From assembly GCA_037013685.1 (NCBI GenBank), contig CM072886.1, forward strand, positions 806,001 through 870,000: a stretch of DNA of 64,000 nucleotides, given 5' to 3'. The notes below the pieces were generated by a model. It was not told where the DNA came from. It saw nothing but the letters and a program-made list of their open reading frames with translations, and made no database searches. The stretch comes from Acridotheres tristis (lineage: Eukaryota; Chordata; Aves; Passeriformes; Sturnidae). This document shows positions 11,736 through 24,980 of this stretch, piece by piece. The translations under genes were made by a program, and so were the position numbers. Positions within the stretch are counted from its first letter, which is position 1; every line of letters begins with the position of its first letter.

Positions 11736-13669
11736 ACAGATCCCTTTTTTTTTTTTTTTTTGTTTGATCTCAGTGTTCAGCTGCACTGAGAACTCTGCAA
11801 ACTCTCATTCCACACTCTCCCCTGCAGGTTTGCCATCAGTTCCCTTCTGGCCTGGCTGCAGGATTGAACCACGGCTCTGGTTTATCAGGGCACTGCACAG
11901 CAGCTCCTGCTGCTCTCAGGCTCTGGAGAGCCACAGAACTCCAGCCCTGCTGCATTCCTGGGGATGGCTGCAATTGCTCTGCACTTCTCCAAAAGCCTGA
12001 GGGCTGTTGTGCAATTTTTCCTGTGGAAGGCAGCGCTGGAGAGGGCCCGGAGCCACCTCCCAAAGCCCCCAGTGACACCTGAGCGAGCAGCAGAGCTGCC
12101 CAAAGCCACCGAACCCAGCACAGAACCCAAGGCACAACTGTTCCCACTCCCCTGGAAGGACAAATGGGAGGAAGCCCCCCTGCAGCAGCCTGGGGGGCGA
12201 GAGCAGAGCTGCTGGAGCCTGAGCAGGGAGGGATGGAGGGAGGAGGAGACTCACGGAGGGAGAGGGCCAGACGCCAACACAGCCACGAGAGGATGAAAAC
12301 CAGAGCTGGGAGGCTTCAGGAATGTCAGGCTGAGGAGAGGAAGAGGGATACAACTGCAAAGAATCAGCCCAGCAGCCCACCTCCAGCCCTGACTCCACTT
12401 CGGCTGCACCCATTCCCAAAAAAAAAAAATCTGGGGCACGTAGTGGTGCCTGCAAAGAACGTTTTATTATTGGTAATTATACCTGAGATAAGAGCACAGC
12501 ATGATTCCCTCCCTTTGGGCAATGTCAGTGCCATCAAGCACTCAGCACGATGGGGTAAGACTGTCCAAGCTGGATTGCTCCATCCGGAGCTGTACCCTGT
12601 CCAAGCTGATAAAAAGTCACATTAATAAACTTGCCTTAAGTTACAGAGAGAGACAGAGATGCTCTGCCAGAGCAGCTTCACTGGGAGGACAAGAATAACT
12701 TTCCTCTAAGCCCCAGCAGGGATTAGGGACTCTAGAAGGTGGGGATTAATGCTCCTGGCTGGCCTTCAAAAAAGCCACATGGAAGATGAGTTCATAGATA
12801 ATAACTGTGAGGGACTTTCAAGTGTCGAGCTCTGCACAGGCCTACGAGCACTGAAGTAAGAGACCTAAAAAGGACTCCAAAAATCCCAAATATTTATCTA
12901 AGGAAAGAAGAGAGTCTGCCCACCTTCTGCCCAGACCTGCGAGTTGTAGCTCCCAAAAGAGCAGCTCTAAAAACCCAGCCTGGCTGCTGGTTTCCAGTGC
13001 CTCGTGTGCTGCTTCCCAGGAGAGGCAGCACCAAAAAAGGAGAGTTTCATCCATCATGGGGGAAGAGTCTGGCACAGAGGAGGAGCAGTGGGGGCAGGGT
13101 AGGGCAGGGCTGTTTGCAAAGCCCTTTCTCTGGAGGATGCAGCCCCGGCAGCTGCTCCTGGCAGCTGCTTTCCTTTAATAGCAGGCAGCCCAGGAGAGCC
13201 TGCATCCCACATCCCTCCCAGGGCCACGGCACACGGCCTGCCTGCCTCTGCCCTTCCCCGGGGGCACAGGGGAGGATGGCACAGCACAGCCCAGCGCTGG
13301 CACCACCCAGCAATGGCCACCTGCACCCCCTCATTCTCCCTGCTGTGCCACAGCCTGGACACAAGAGCTGAGTGCACAAAAAGGGAGAAGCTGCACCACA
13401 AAATTCAGCCCAGCTCCTCTGAGTGCATCCTAGCCCACATCTGTGTTACATGCACGTCTCCCAAAAGAAGGGGTTTTGTTCTTATTGTTCCCAATTTCTA
13501 ATATGGATGAAAACTGTACAGCACAAACACTGGAAGTGAAACCCAGAGATGAGAATGAGTTCAAGTCATGCTGTGAGAAAAAAGTTCAGAGGTTTAGTCC
13601 AGTCTAATTATAGTTTGAGTATCACTGTGCAGGCCTCAGTGCATTCACCAACTCATGGTTTTGCCTTAT

Positions 13670-13758
13670 GTATATATAATAATATATAAATATGTGTATA
13701 TATAATAATATATAAATATGTGTATATACAATAATATATAAATATGTGTATATACACA
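13670..13758. repeat. 26-bp AT-rich minisatellite, about 3.4 copies
   Basis: Units starting gtatatataataatatata occur at 13670, 13696, 13722 and, truncated, 13748, an exact 26-bp period. Almost pure A+T, in MAP4 intron 1. Confidence 0.93.
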
Positions 13759-14481
13759 TCTGAGAGTGTAGGAGGGAAAGCAAGGCCAGAGAGGATGAAT
13801 TCTGAAATTAATGTGGAAATCAGGCACAGGTTGGACACCAGCTCTGCCTCCAGTACTTCTACAAAGCTCCACTCCTTTCCCTGCACAGAATAATTCCAGT
13901 TGTGTCACTGACTGTATCAGAGCAGCTCCTTCATTTTTAATTAAAATAAACCCTTCTCCTGACAACATAATTACAGAGCACCAGAACCTGCCCATCAGGA
14001 CACAGGACTGGAAGCTCCCACATGACAAAGTTGAGTGGAGAATTGTTTTCATTCATGGCAACTCAGCACCAGCTTGGTCATCCACAGGAGTGGGACAGCA
14101 AACCTGGCAATGCTATTTCAAAGGGATTTGTCAAGAGAAAACAATGTTTTAAAGCTTTCAAACATTACTGAAGGTCAAAAAAGCTTTGGAAGAATGAAAC
14201 AAAGCATTTCTATACCAAGAAACGAGTCTGAGCTATTTGCAAATTCTGCAAGATCTCGGCTGCAGCAAGTGAGGGACTCTGTGGAGTCAGCAGCTGCCTC
14301 TGAGGATGGTGCCATTCCCAGCAATGCCCCCAGAGGAGCCTGGAAATGCTCAGGGGCTGCTGTTTGGAAACCACAGCAAAGCCTTGTGGAGGCAGATGTT
14401 GAATAAGGAAAAGCAAATTCTGTGTTAGTGCCCAGCTCTGCTCCACAGGGACGTGCCCATGGACTATGCACAAACACATCC

Positions 14482-15678
14482 CCCATCCATCCATCCATCC
14501 ATCCATCCATCCATCCATCCATCCATCCATCCATCATCCATCATCCATCCATCCATCCATCCATCAATCCATCCATCCATCCATCCATCATCCATCCATC
14601 ATCCATCCATCATCCATCCATCCATCCATCATCCATCCATCCATCATCCATCCATCCATCCATCATCCATCCATCCACCCATCCATCCATCCACCCATCC
14701 ATCCATCATCCATCATCCATCCATCATCCATCCATCCACCCATCCATCATCCATCATCCATCCATCATCCATCATCCATCATCCATCCACCCATCCACCC
14801 ATCCATCCATCCATCCATCCATCCATCCATCCATCATCCATCCATCCACCCATCCATCCATCATCCATCCACCCATCCATCATCCATCATCCATCCACCC
14901 ATCCATCCATCCATCCATCCATCCATCCATCATCCATCCATCATCCATCCACCCATCCATCCATCCATCCATCCATCCATCCATCATCCATCCATCCACC
15001 CATCCATCATCCATCATCCATCCATCATCCATCATCCATCATCCATCATCCATCATCCATCATCCATCCATCATCCATCCATCCATCCATCCATCATCCA
15101 TCATCCATCATCCATCCATCCATCCATCCATCCATCCATCCATCCATCCATCATCCATCCATCCACCCATCCATCATCCATCATCCATCCACCCATCCAT
15201 CATCCATCCATCCATCCATCCATCCATCCATCATCCATCCATCCATCCATCATCCATCCATCCATCATCCATCATCCATCATCCATCCATCATCCATCCA
15301 TCATCCATCCACCCATCCATCCATCATCCATCCATCCATCCATCATCCATCCATCCACCCATCCATCCATCCACCCATCCATCCATCATCCATCATCCAT
15401 CCATCATCCATCCATCCACCCATCCATCATCCATCATCCATCCATCATCCATCATCCATCATCCATCCACCCATCCATCCATCCATCCATCCATCCATCC
15501 ATCATCCATCCATCCACCCATCCATCCATCATCCATCCATCCATCCATCATCCATCCACCCATCCATCCATCCATCCATCCATCATCCATCCATCCACCC
15601 ATCCATCCATCATCCATCCATCATCCATCATCCATCCATCCATCCATCCATCCATCCATCCATCCATCCATCCATCCA
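14482..15678. repeat. ATCC microsatellite/satellite block, 1.2 kb
   Basis: About 1.2 kb of CCAT tetranucleotides interrupted by CATCAT and CCACCCAT variants. The three long plus-strand open frames here (431-518 codons rich in His-Pro-Ser-Ile) are artefacts of the repeat. The variants form higher-order copies: 14661-14790 recurs at 15341-15470. Located in MAP4 intron 1. Confidence 0.98.
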
Positions 15679-17999
15679 CAGCAACAAAACTCCCTCCTTT
15701 CCTCTGGAGGCCACTCAGGTGCTCAGAAACTCCTGGAGAATTCATGTCCCTAACACATTGAGAGTGGGAGCAGAATACACCTGGAAGGTTCCTGGAGCCT
15801 GTTCTGACTGTTCTGGGACATCCCTGCTCCTGACCCTGCTAAGGACCCCTTTGGGATATCTCAGTCTGCCTTTACACACTGCTGTGTCACCAGAACATGC
15901 TCAGAAAGGGCCTTTTTGCACCACTTTTGGCAATTCCATGCATGGAGTTTGTTCCTCTTGGGGCATCTCCACAATAAGTGTAATGGAAATGAAACATATT
16001 CCAAGTTAACAGGAATTACACCCAAGCAGGGATATTTGTGCCTACACACAGGTGAGAAAGGAAAAACTCTGCAATCCCTTCAAACCAAGGTAGAAGCTTT
16101 TAGCTTTAGAAGTGCTGATAACACCTGGGCCACAAAAGGATTTGCTGGAAGCTTGGGAAGCAAAACCTGCCTGCCTGTGATCCAAGGGTGGTGAAGGTGC
16201 AGCTCCCAAGGCCAGGGAGGGGAATACCAGAGAAAGGGAAAGGTGCAGTGAGACACCCAAACATCCCAAGGGGAACTCAGGATGCAGTTGAGAGCTGCAG
16301 CAGCAGCGTTAGGGCAGGGAGGGATCTTCTCCCTGTGCCAGGCAATTCCTGGGAAGGGGAATGAGCTCAGCATCCCTCAGAGCCACCAGGCAGCATCACC
16401 ACACTCCTGCAGCAGTCCTGCACCTGCAGTGCACCCAGGGGAGGGACACCAAGGACACAGCTACAGGGAAATGCCTGGAAACGTGTCCAGTGGCACATCC
16501 ACTGAATTTCAGCCGAATTTCACCTGCAGGGAGCTCTACCAGAGCACAGCTCCAGCAGGTACATGGGCAGCTCCCTCCAAACGGGCCCCACAGATTGCTG
16601 ATGGAATTTGCAGCTCATCCCTTCAGCCCCAGGGCTGCCAGCCCAGCCCCTAAGCTGCTCTTGCTGCCTCCCAGCAGGACACAGGAATTGTCCCCAGGCA
16701 GGGGGACACTCCTGCTCTCATGTGATGTTTATTTATTCGTTGAGAGGATCCCAGGGATTTTTCTTGAGCTGCTTCAGCCCTGCAGCTGGCCCAGGGCCAG
16801 GGGAGCATCACTCAGCTCCTGGGCAGTGAGCAGGGACCTTGCTGTGCTACACACACACAGCCACTTGCTGTGGCAGCCCGGGCAAGAAAGGCCCTGCAAA
16901 CTGAAGAGAAAGAACTCTGCCCAGAAAGTTCTTCCTGCCATACAAAGCTCAGGACAGGGTCAGTAAAAAAAGCAGATGACAGGCACAGAGTGAGGCCAAG
17001 GGACTGCTCACATCCAACAGCTGAGCCCAATTCCTCCCCTGTGAGGCCAAAGAACAAATTCTGCATTGGAGCCTTTCTGTTTTCCTGACCTGGTCTCAAT
17101 GACAAAATTCCTGCTGGCTGAGAGATCAACCAACATTAGCTCCCAGTGACCAACTACACCCAGCACAACCACACTGGGGCAACAATGTCAAAACCAGCTG
17201 CAAACCTAAGGCTGGAAGACTCAGCTTGGTGAAGGCTCCACAATTTTTTTAGTTTTTCTCCTAAGAGATGAGCTCAAATGTTGCAAGCAGAAGAATGCAG
17301 CCTTAGTTCAAGCAGAGCAGTGCCCGTGTGGCTTATCTAGTTATAAAATGGGATGTGCTGGTAGGCAGGGGCTTGGGGAAATGCCAAGAGGAGCCACAGC
17401 ACCAGGCCTTGTGCTGGTTCTGGGTCTCAAGGAGGGAACTGTCTCTCTGTGAAATGAGATGGGGTGGCAGCAGGGGAAGAACAGACCTTTCTGAAGTGAA
17501 TGAATGGGGAAGAACAGCTCTCCCCTTCCCAAGTGCATGCAGGAAGGCAGGGGGAGGAAGGGAGGAGCTCTGCAGCCCAACCACCATTGTATTTACATTT
17601 CCGTGCTCTGATAACAAACACATTCAAGGGTGCCTGGAAAACAAGGCTTTGGTTAGAAAACAAAAGCTGAGATTTGAAGGAAAGGGCAATAAAAGACATT
17701 GCAGGTGTCCCTGCAGCGTTATCAGCCACGGTGGGCTGGTTTCTTTGGAGAATTATTCACTTTTTTATCACAGCTGCAGCTGCAGTGTCCAGTGCCACAC
17801 TGAGGTGCCCTTGGACATAGCAATTCCCTTCCAAAAGGGAAAAAAGAGGAGACTAAATAAATAACTGTTCAGTGTAGAAGTGAAAAAAAAAAAACAAAAC
17901 AAAACAACAAACTTTTGATTTTAAATAAGGGTGCTTCCCACATCACTTTAAGAAAGTAAAACCTTAAGTGGTAAAGTGACCCAGAATCCTCAAATCCCT

Positions 18000-18160
18000 G
18001 AATGGTTTGGGTTGGAGGGACCTTAAATCCCACCCAGTGCCCCCCCTGCCATGGCAGGGACACCTCCCACTGTCCCAGTGTCCAGCCTGGCCTTGGGCAC
18101 TGCCAGGGATCCAGGGCAGCCACAGCTCTCCTGGACACTGTGCCAGGGCCTCAAACCCAA
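18000..18160 (-). mobile_element. CR1 LINE 3' end
   Basis: Begins aatggtttgggttggaggga and runs through gccatggcagggacacctcc to gccagggatccagggcagcc. The copy is about 155 bp and 5'-truncated. Confidence 0.9.
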
Positions 18161-18699
18161 TAAAAGTGACCCTAAAGATGTGGGTTTGTGGGTGTTTCTT
18201 CCCAGTTAGAGCCGCTGCACAATAAAATATAAATTTATCCTGCAGGTAACGTTTTCAGAAGTGTTTTCTCCCCACCTGTACACGTGGAACCAACACAAGA
18301 AGCAGAAATGAAGATCCAGGTGCCACCATCATGGTCAGTGTCAGCATTTTAAGAGAGATGACCAAAATTCCCCTGGACTTGGCTGGAAGAGCTCCTAATG
18401 GACTGAGCAGGAGGAACTCAGGGTATTCCTGAGGGACAATCTGAGATAAGAGGTTTGTAAAGAACCCAAAATATTCCTCAGGCAGTGCCCAACTCCCCCC
18501 AAGGTTCTCCTCCTTCCTGCCTGCTCTCCCAGCTTCCCAGAGGATGTGGGGGAGGAAGCTGCTGCTATTCATGCCCCAGTCAATGAGCCTGCAGCAAATA
18601 TTCCCAGATAAATTACTCCAGGAAACTCTTGGGCTGCTCAGGGCAGGCTGTGGGAAACACCTGCTTGGTTGAGCACGTCCTGAAACCATGGAACAAGGA

Positions 18700-18773
18700 A
18701 TGGGGAGAGCTACAGGGATGCTGGGACTCGTTCCAGCAGGCAGGAACTGTAGCATCCCTGTAGCTCTCCCCAT
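18700..18773. repeat. Perfect 23-bp fold-back hairpin
   Basis: Arms at 18700-18722 (atggggagagctacagggat plus gct) and 18751-18773 are exact reverse complements, with a 28-nt loop that contains a further 5-bp stem (gttcc 18730-18734 with ggaac 18743-18747). A CR1-like tail follows at about 18795. It could be a hairpin RNA source, a tiny MITE relic or a template-switch scar. Confidence 0.85.
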
Positions 18774-18794
18774 GGGAGTCATGGGATTTCATTT

Positions 18795-18870
18795 GAGGTG
18801 GTGCCATGAGGAGCAGGCAGTGGGACTCGATGATCCCTAAGGGATCTTCCAACTGGAGATATTCCATCAA
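18795..18870 (+). mobile_element. Short CR1 tail, CR1-X-like
   Basis: gtgggactcgatgatcccta and gggatcttccaactggagat plus attcc match the terminal part of a CR1 subfamily with a gatattcc end. It lies just after the 18.7 kb hairpin. Confidence 0.6.
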
Positions 18871-20084
18871 GTCTAAACTGACTCCAGACATCCCAGATCA
18901 CACTGGGCCAAGCCAAGAGAGGTAGAAAAGAGGAAAAATAAAACCCACTCAAGAGGGGGCAGGTGCAGGAAGGAAAACTCAAAGCTCTCCCGTTCCTCTG
19001 TCACTTCTCCCCACCTCCTGTGAGCTCTGCAGGTCCAGGGAGGCCACAAGGCCAAGCAATGGGCACTGTGGGCATGGCCCCCCCTCCATCCCACCCAGGA
19101 CAGATAAAACATCTTCCCTGGCTTCTCTTCAAGGGGCTTTGAGACAACGACTTCAGGTGGTTTGGCTGGTGGCCACAGCCCTGGGACCAAGAGCAGGAGC
19201 TGGGAATGCCCCAGGGAGCAAAGGGGGCACCTTCCAACCATTCCAGGAACAGGGACACAGGAGCCTCCCCCGGGGCCACCCTCAACAGGAGCATCAGCCC
19301 CACTGAAAATAAACAACTCTGCACCTCTGGTGTTCTCTCTGCAGCTGCCGTTTTAAGGGCACTGAAAACAAAACGATTTTATCCCATGAATAGGTTTTAG
19401 GAGCCTTGTGAGGCTCCTGTCACCTGCAGGCAGCCCCAGGAGATGACAGTGGGTGAAGCTGGGGATGTTAAATCAGGGTTTGGAGCTCCAGCCAAGGGTC
19501 TCTGTGTGGGACCAGCACTGCCAGCTCAGGCCTTTGCTACAGGCAAAGGCAGATGGGTGGCTCCAACAGAGAGGAAAACAACACAAACTCCTCTCACAAC
19601 TTCAAAACATAACCAGCATTTGAGAACAACCCCAAACTGCTCTGCAGAAGACACCTGGGTCTCTCAGTCCATTAAAAAATCAGGAATAAATTGAAATTCC
19701 TTCCCCAAACCACATTACATGAGCACCTGCACCTCCAGCATCTCAAGTGCAGACCTGATGCAGATTCCAGGGAAGTGGAGCTTGACTGTCCCCAAAGGAC
19801 AGCTAGGATAAAAAACCTGGATGATCTGCTGCTCCCAATTCCTAACAAATCAAATCAGACTTCTTTTTCTTAGCCTGCTTTACCCATTTTAATCTTTTAT
19901 AGTCCTCTTACTCTGATAAAAAGAAGATTTGAGTGACCAAGTTAAACAAGATGATGCCTTTTAGAGCAGAAAGGGCAGGGAAAGAAGATCCAAGTGGCCA
20001 GAAAGGATAAACCTGGAGTTCAACACCAACCCTGTTATCCAAACAGAGCCCCAGCAATGCCTGAAACTTTAATAAATACCTGAA

Positions 20085-20430
20085 AGGCTGGAGCCAGGCT
20101 GGGAGAGCTGGGAATGTTCCCCTGGAGAGGAGAAGGATCCAGGGAGAGCTCAGAGCCCCTGGCAGGGCCTGAAGGGGCTCCAGGAGAGCTGGAGAGGGAC
20201 TGGGGACAAGGATGGAGGGACAGGACACAGGGATGGATGGGATATTGGGATGGAATTCCTGGCTGGGATGGAATTCCCAGATTTGCTGTGGCTGCCCCTG
20301 GATCCCTGGAATGTCCAAGGCCAGGTTGGAGCAGCCTGGGACAGTGGGAGGTGTCCCTGCCATGGCAGGGGTGGCACTGGGTGATCCTTGAGGTCCCTTC
20401 CAGCCCAAACCTTTCTGTGATTCTGTCTGG
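20085..20430 (+). mobile_element. CR1 LINE fragment, ggaattcc subfamily
   Basis: Starts at ggctggagccaggctgggag, passes the doubled ggaattcc block near 20250 and ends at the intact terminus gtcccttccagcccaaacct plus ttctgtgattctg. One of the best preserved copies here. Confidence 0.92.
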
Positions 20431-20929
20431 AAGGATTTTCACTGGAAGGATGTAAAAAGAGCAGTCATTAGAAGGTTTAAGAGAACAGAATGAAAGGTGA
20501 GTGCATTTCAGATGTGTTTGCTCCACAGAGGCTCCCAGGGGCAGAACTCCCAGTTCAGATCTCTGGGTGGTGGCTGCAATTCCCAGCACAGCCAAACCTC
20601 TGCTTCTGAATCAAACATTTGGGGTTGGGTCATCAGAAAATCGGCTCCTACCTCACAAGCAGGTGTTCCCTGGGCAGGTACTTCAGTCCTCAGAAACTGC
20701 TTATCTGCAAGACACAAAGCAGAAGGAGTTGGGTGATTACAGAGCCCTGGGATGGCAAATCAGAGCTGCTGGGACATGAGTGGTGTTACTCAGAATTAAC
20801 TAAGGCTTGGCAGATTTTGCTGCAGTCCCCCTAAATGATGCAGGCAGATCTTCTTGGTGCTGCCTCCTCAACAGGAAGAAGATCTCGCTGGGATCAGGAC
20901 TAAGGGAGGGGATCCTGCCCCTCCATCAG

Positions 20930-21380
20930 CCCTGCTGGGGCCCAGCTGAGATCTCGTGTCCATCGTGGGCTCCTCAGCAGCAGCAGCTGCAGGAGAGGCT
21001 CCAGCAGAGGCCCCAGAGATGCTCAGGGCTCTGCAGCATCTCTGAGGAGCAGGGACTGCAGGAGCTGGGCCTGCTCAGTGTGGGGCAGGGAGGCACACAG
21101 GGGATCCCAGCAGTGCACACCAATCTCTCCAGGTGGGTGCCAGGAGAGGTGCCAGGCTCTGCTCAGTGACAGGACGAGGAGCAGCGAGCACAAACCCAAC
21201 CACAACAAATTGCAGCTCAGCAGGAGGAAGGAAAAGCCTCTTTCCACGGAGGGGAAGAGCCCTGGAGCAGCTGCCCTGGAGTGTCCCTGTCTGGAGACAT
21301 CCCAAACCCCCCTGGACACATCCCTGTGTCACCTGCTCCAGGTGACCCTGCCTGGGTCATCTCCACACCCTCCAGCCTGT
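20930..21380 (+). mobile_element. CR1 LINE fragment (ORF2 tail region)
   Basis: Begins in the segment reading gaggctccagcagaggcccc, passes ggaggagctgggcctg-like and caggctctgctcagtgacag parts and ends near cctgggtcatctccacaccc. This order corresponds to the last part of CR1 ORF2 and its 3' end. It contains one copy of the 201-bp near-perfect repeat. Confidence 0.75.
21164..21364 (+). repeat. 201-bp direct repeat, copy 1 (CR1-type)
   Basis: Identical to 41621-41821 apart from one base (ggggaag versus ggggcag), with no gap. It forms the 3' half of the CR1 copy at 20930-21380. Confidence 0.92.
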
Positions 21381-22346
21381 GATTGCTATTTCCACTTGCT
21401 CAAGCTGTTTAGGATATTCCATGAAAACTGTGAGTGACTTTTCCCTCCTTACACACCTTAATAGGTTTCCCCAAACACAGCATTAAAGCTGAATTAATCC
21501 AGGCTGATCAGGACATCCCTGCCCTAAGCAGCATTTCAGGTGCTCAGTGAAAGGCTTAAGAGCTCACAGGGCCCTGTCACACCTGCCCAGCCCCTGTGAC
21601 AGTCACATGCAGGTCATGAGCCCACCTTTATCTCCTCCACTTGTTTTCCCTGCTTTTGCCATCATTCCAGTCCAGCTCCCAAGCAGATTTACCAGGGAGC
21701 CATCTCCTCACCTGGGTGTCGTGTTCCAAGTTTTTCTACCCAACATTTTACATTCTGTTGATAATGTTCCTTAACTGTGAAGCAAATACAGCTGTTAAAA
21801 AAAAAAAGATTATATCCCAGTAATTACTCCTTACAGCCCCCTTGCAGAAGAGAACACAAACTGAGCCACACACTTCAAGTATCTCAATTCACATGGAGAA
21901 ATAAACGTCCAACTTGTTCTCCAGCACTGCAAGTCATCGAGCCAGTCTCACAGGAAAAGATCATCTCAGTACCTGCTCAGCAGTCAGACAAACACTGAGC
22001 CATGTTCCTCTCCCCACAGATGGACGTTTGTGGTTCAGAGAAGTAAAATGCCAGAGCTTTTGGCTAAATGAGGAAACAACCCAGTGCAAAGTGTCATTTT
22101 AGCTTCAGTAAAGCAGTGAAGCACTCAGGAGTGAGAAAAGCCTTCCAGAAGAGTCCTGCTCCCCTCAGAAGGGCTTTAACTCCACATTAATTAAGGAATG
22201 GGGGAACCTCTGGTGCAGAATTCAGCTGCACAAGCTCTGCCTTGTGTGGTAACACTGGTGCTCCCCTTCCCCACAGAGGGACTCTGCTGGGACACCACCA
22301 ACCCACACCTCCCTTCTCCCCATCCTCACCTGCAGCTGGGGCACCC

Positions 22347-22433
22347 TGGGAGCAACTGGGACACCAGGGACATCCCTGGGATAAAATGGGACATCAGGGG
22401 CATCCCTGGGATAAACTGGGACATCAGGGTCCT
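22347..22433. repeat. 30-bp tandem repeat, nearly 3 copies
   Basis: The motif gggacatcaggggcatccc followed by tgggataaact occurs in nearly three consecutive diverged copies, all in MAP4 intron 1. Nothing else is recognised around it. Confidence 0.75.
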
Positions 22434-24344
22434 TCTGTCCAGCTCCTTCCCTGGAGAACACCCAGAGCACTTCCCAAGGCAGCACAGCCCCACTGCTGCT
22501 CCCCTGGCATCCATCCTGCAGTTCTTGCTGTGATCCACTCTCACACAGGAGATTCCAATCTCTTTGCACAGAAACCACGAAAACTTTACCTTATTTGTTA
22601 AGAAAAACAACCCAGGGAACCTCTCTTTTCAGGCAGAATTGAGGAAAATGAGAAGCAGGAGCTCCTTTTTTAGAGCTGCTCCAGATCAAATGGGGCTGGG
22701 TCAGGCTGTGAGATAAAATCCACCACAGGTTCTTGGTGTGGGCAAACCAACTTTTTTGGTTTTTTTTGGTAAAGCTGCACCTCTGGTTGCTCTCTAAGTA
22801 ACCCCTGAAGGGCAGAATTCCTGTACTGGGGGGGTCTTAACTGCCCCCATTGTAAAACTGATGTTCTTTAAGTTAGGGAGTCAGTGACAAGCAGAAATGT
22901 TAAATATCTGTGTTTCTGACCCCAAAGCACTGAAATTGAAGGCGTGGCTGCAAAGATTTCTTATGTGTTGGGTCCTAAAATAATCTGCATAATTTGAGGA
23001 AGATAAATAAATAAATTGAGGAAGACTCTGTTCCAGAATTTTGCTGAACAGCAGGAGAAAACTCACACATCCAGCAAACCCCAGCTCATGTGGCCCACGA
23101 TTAAAGGCTGTTCTCCAGTTTGGACAAATCCTTCTGAGAGCTGTTTTAATGACCAGAGATCCCATCCATGCCCTGTGACCCCACAGCTGAGGTGGGAAGG
23201 CAAAGCAGGGATCTCATGGATGCCACTCCCCCGGTCCTGGCTGCAGGCTCAGAGAACAGGCACTGCCTGGCCTGCAGGCTGCCCGTGCTGGCTGTCCCTG
23301 GGAGATCCAGTTCCACAATCCTGCACCAGCAGTTCTCGTTCCTCAGCTCCTCATCCTGTCTGTACAGAACATTCCAAGGGCTTCTCCAGCTTCACAGATT
23401 CCCCTCCCAGGAAAAGTGAATCCCCTGCATCCATTAACACACTGAGTACCTCCAACCAGCCAGCTCCCACCAAACACAGCCCTTCTCTAACACGAGGGTT
23501 ATTCTGAGGAGTTCCAAACCCATATCCGTATTTCAGGGCAAACATCAACTATTCCCTTCAGATTTTTGTCATTTTGAAGGTTCTTACTACTTCTAGTAGC
23601 ACCAACTCATCTCTACCAGTTTCCAGTGACAGCCCTTTGGAGGATGAGCTGCCAGCTCTGCTTGGTCCTGGAGAGAAGCATCGAGTTCATCTTGGTAAGC
23701 CACCCAAAAATGATGTAAAACAGCCCCTCCCACATCCACCTCACAAAATCATCATCACTGGCCAGTTCCAGGGATCCAGGACTTTGTGTGTGTGTGCAGT
23801 GATTGTCTCTGCTCACGATGCCAGAGACCAGGAGCACAGCAATGCTCTGGATTATCCCTGATTCCAGCCAGGAGGAATGCACTCCAGTGCCACTGAGTTT
23901 ATAACAGAAAGGAAGAATGTGCCATTGCCCATGTCAGAAACCCTATCAGCTCCCTCAAGCTCCCTGAACAAGCAGCACTCGCTGTGTCCCCATCCCAAAT
24001 TCAGGAGTGTTGCAGGTGAAAGCCCCTCCCTCAGCCTTGGAGTTTGCTCTTCTCTCACCCTTCAGCCTTGGTCTCCAAAGCTCTGCACAAACAGCTCCCT
24101 TTAAATAGCTCCTGTCTGCAGCACACACAGGGCATGAAGATCCCTCCATGGGAGCCAGGAGTGAGCCCAGCCCAGCTCCAACATTCCACATGCAAAGCAG
24201 CCCCAGGGTGTCCATGCAGCTCCAAAGGCACAGGATGGTGATCCCTGAGCTAAATATACACAGTGGCCATGAAATCCAGATTGGGCAGCTCAGATTTCCA
24301 GTCCTGGCTCTTCCCAGAGCAATAACTACAACAACCTGACAAGG

Positions 24345-24430
24345 AATCACAGAACCACACAACGGTTTGGGGTGGAGGGACCTTCCAGATCTCATTTCCA
24401 TCCCTGCCATGGGCAGGGACACCTTCCCTG
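24345..24430 (-). mobile_element. Short CR1 3' end
   Basis: ggaatcacagaaccacacaa followed by ggtttggggtggagggacct and cctgccatgggcagggacac, about 85 bp of CR1 tail in antisense. Confidence 0.8.
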
Positions 24431-24644
24431 AGAAGGAAAATTGCCTTTATGGCCACAACCCCCTATGTTGACTCCTTGCCTCTTCCTGAACTCACCAAGA
24501 CCCTAAATCAAGAGTTTATTCACAAATATATGATGGACTTTTTACCTTCATGGGCACCACTGCCAGATACTCACTGAATTTTTGTTCAGCATCAAACTCC
24601 TGTTCCCATACTGACACATCTGGATAAAGCTGACAGTAAATCCT

Positions 24645-24980
24645 AGGAGGAATGGATAAGGGAGCTGGAAAGGGGCTGAGACTGGGGAAAAGGAGGCTCA
24701 GGGGGAAATTCTGACTCTGCACAACTCCCTGACAGGAGGGGACAGTGGGGAGATTGGGCTCTGCTCCCAGGGAACAGGGACAGGAGGAGAGGGAACAGCC
24801 TCAGGATGGGCCAGGGGAGGCTCAGGTTGGACACCAGGAGGAATTTCTGCATGGAAAGGTGGTCAGGCATTGGAAGAGTCTCCCCTCATCCCTGGAGGTG
24901 TCCCAGCAGTGACTGGATGTGGCACTCCAGCTTGGCCTTGCAGATCTTTTCCAACCCAAATGATTCCGAGATTTTCAAGA
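24645..24980 (+). mobile_element. CR1 LINE fragment with 3' end
   Basis: Resembles the copy at 2038-2400: gggaaaaggaggctcagggg, then ctccctgacaggaggggaca, then caccaggaggaatttctgca, ending in gatcttttccaacccaaatg plus attccgagatt. Confidence 0.87.

Larger units (their letters stand above)
11736..17995. other. MAP4 intron 1, middle segment
   Basis: Apart from the AT minisatellite (13.7 kb) and the ATCC block (14.5-15.7 kb) I see nothing classifiable in this segment. Moderately GC-rich DNA at 12.0-13.3 kb has open frames on both strands with no recognised protein. Confidence 0.55.

Noticed and set aside
14422..16009. Three overlapping plus-strand frames of 431-518 codons
   Set aside because: They are translations of the ATCC repeat in all three frames (His-Pro-Ser-Ile repeats), with no protein-like sequence.
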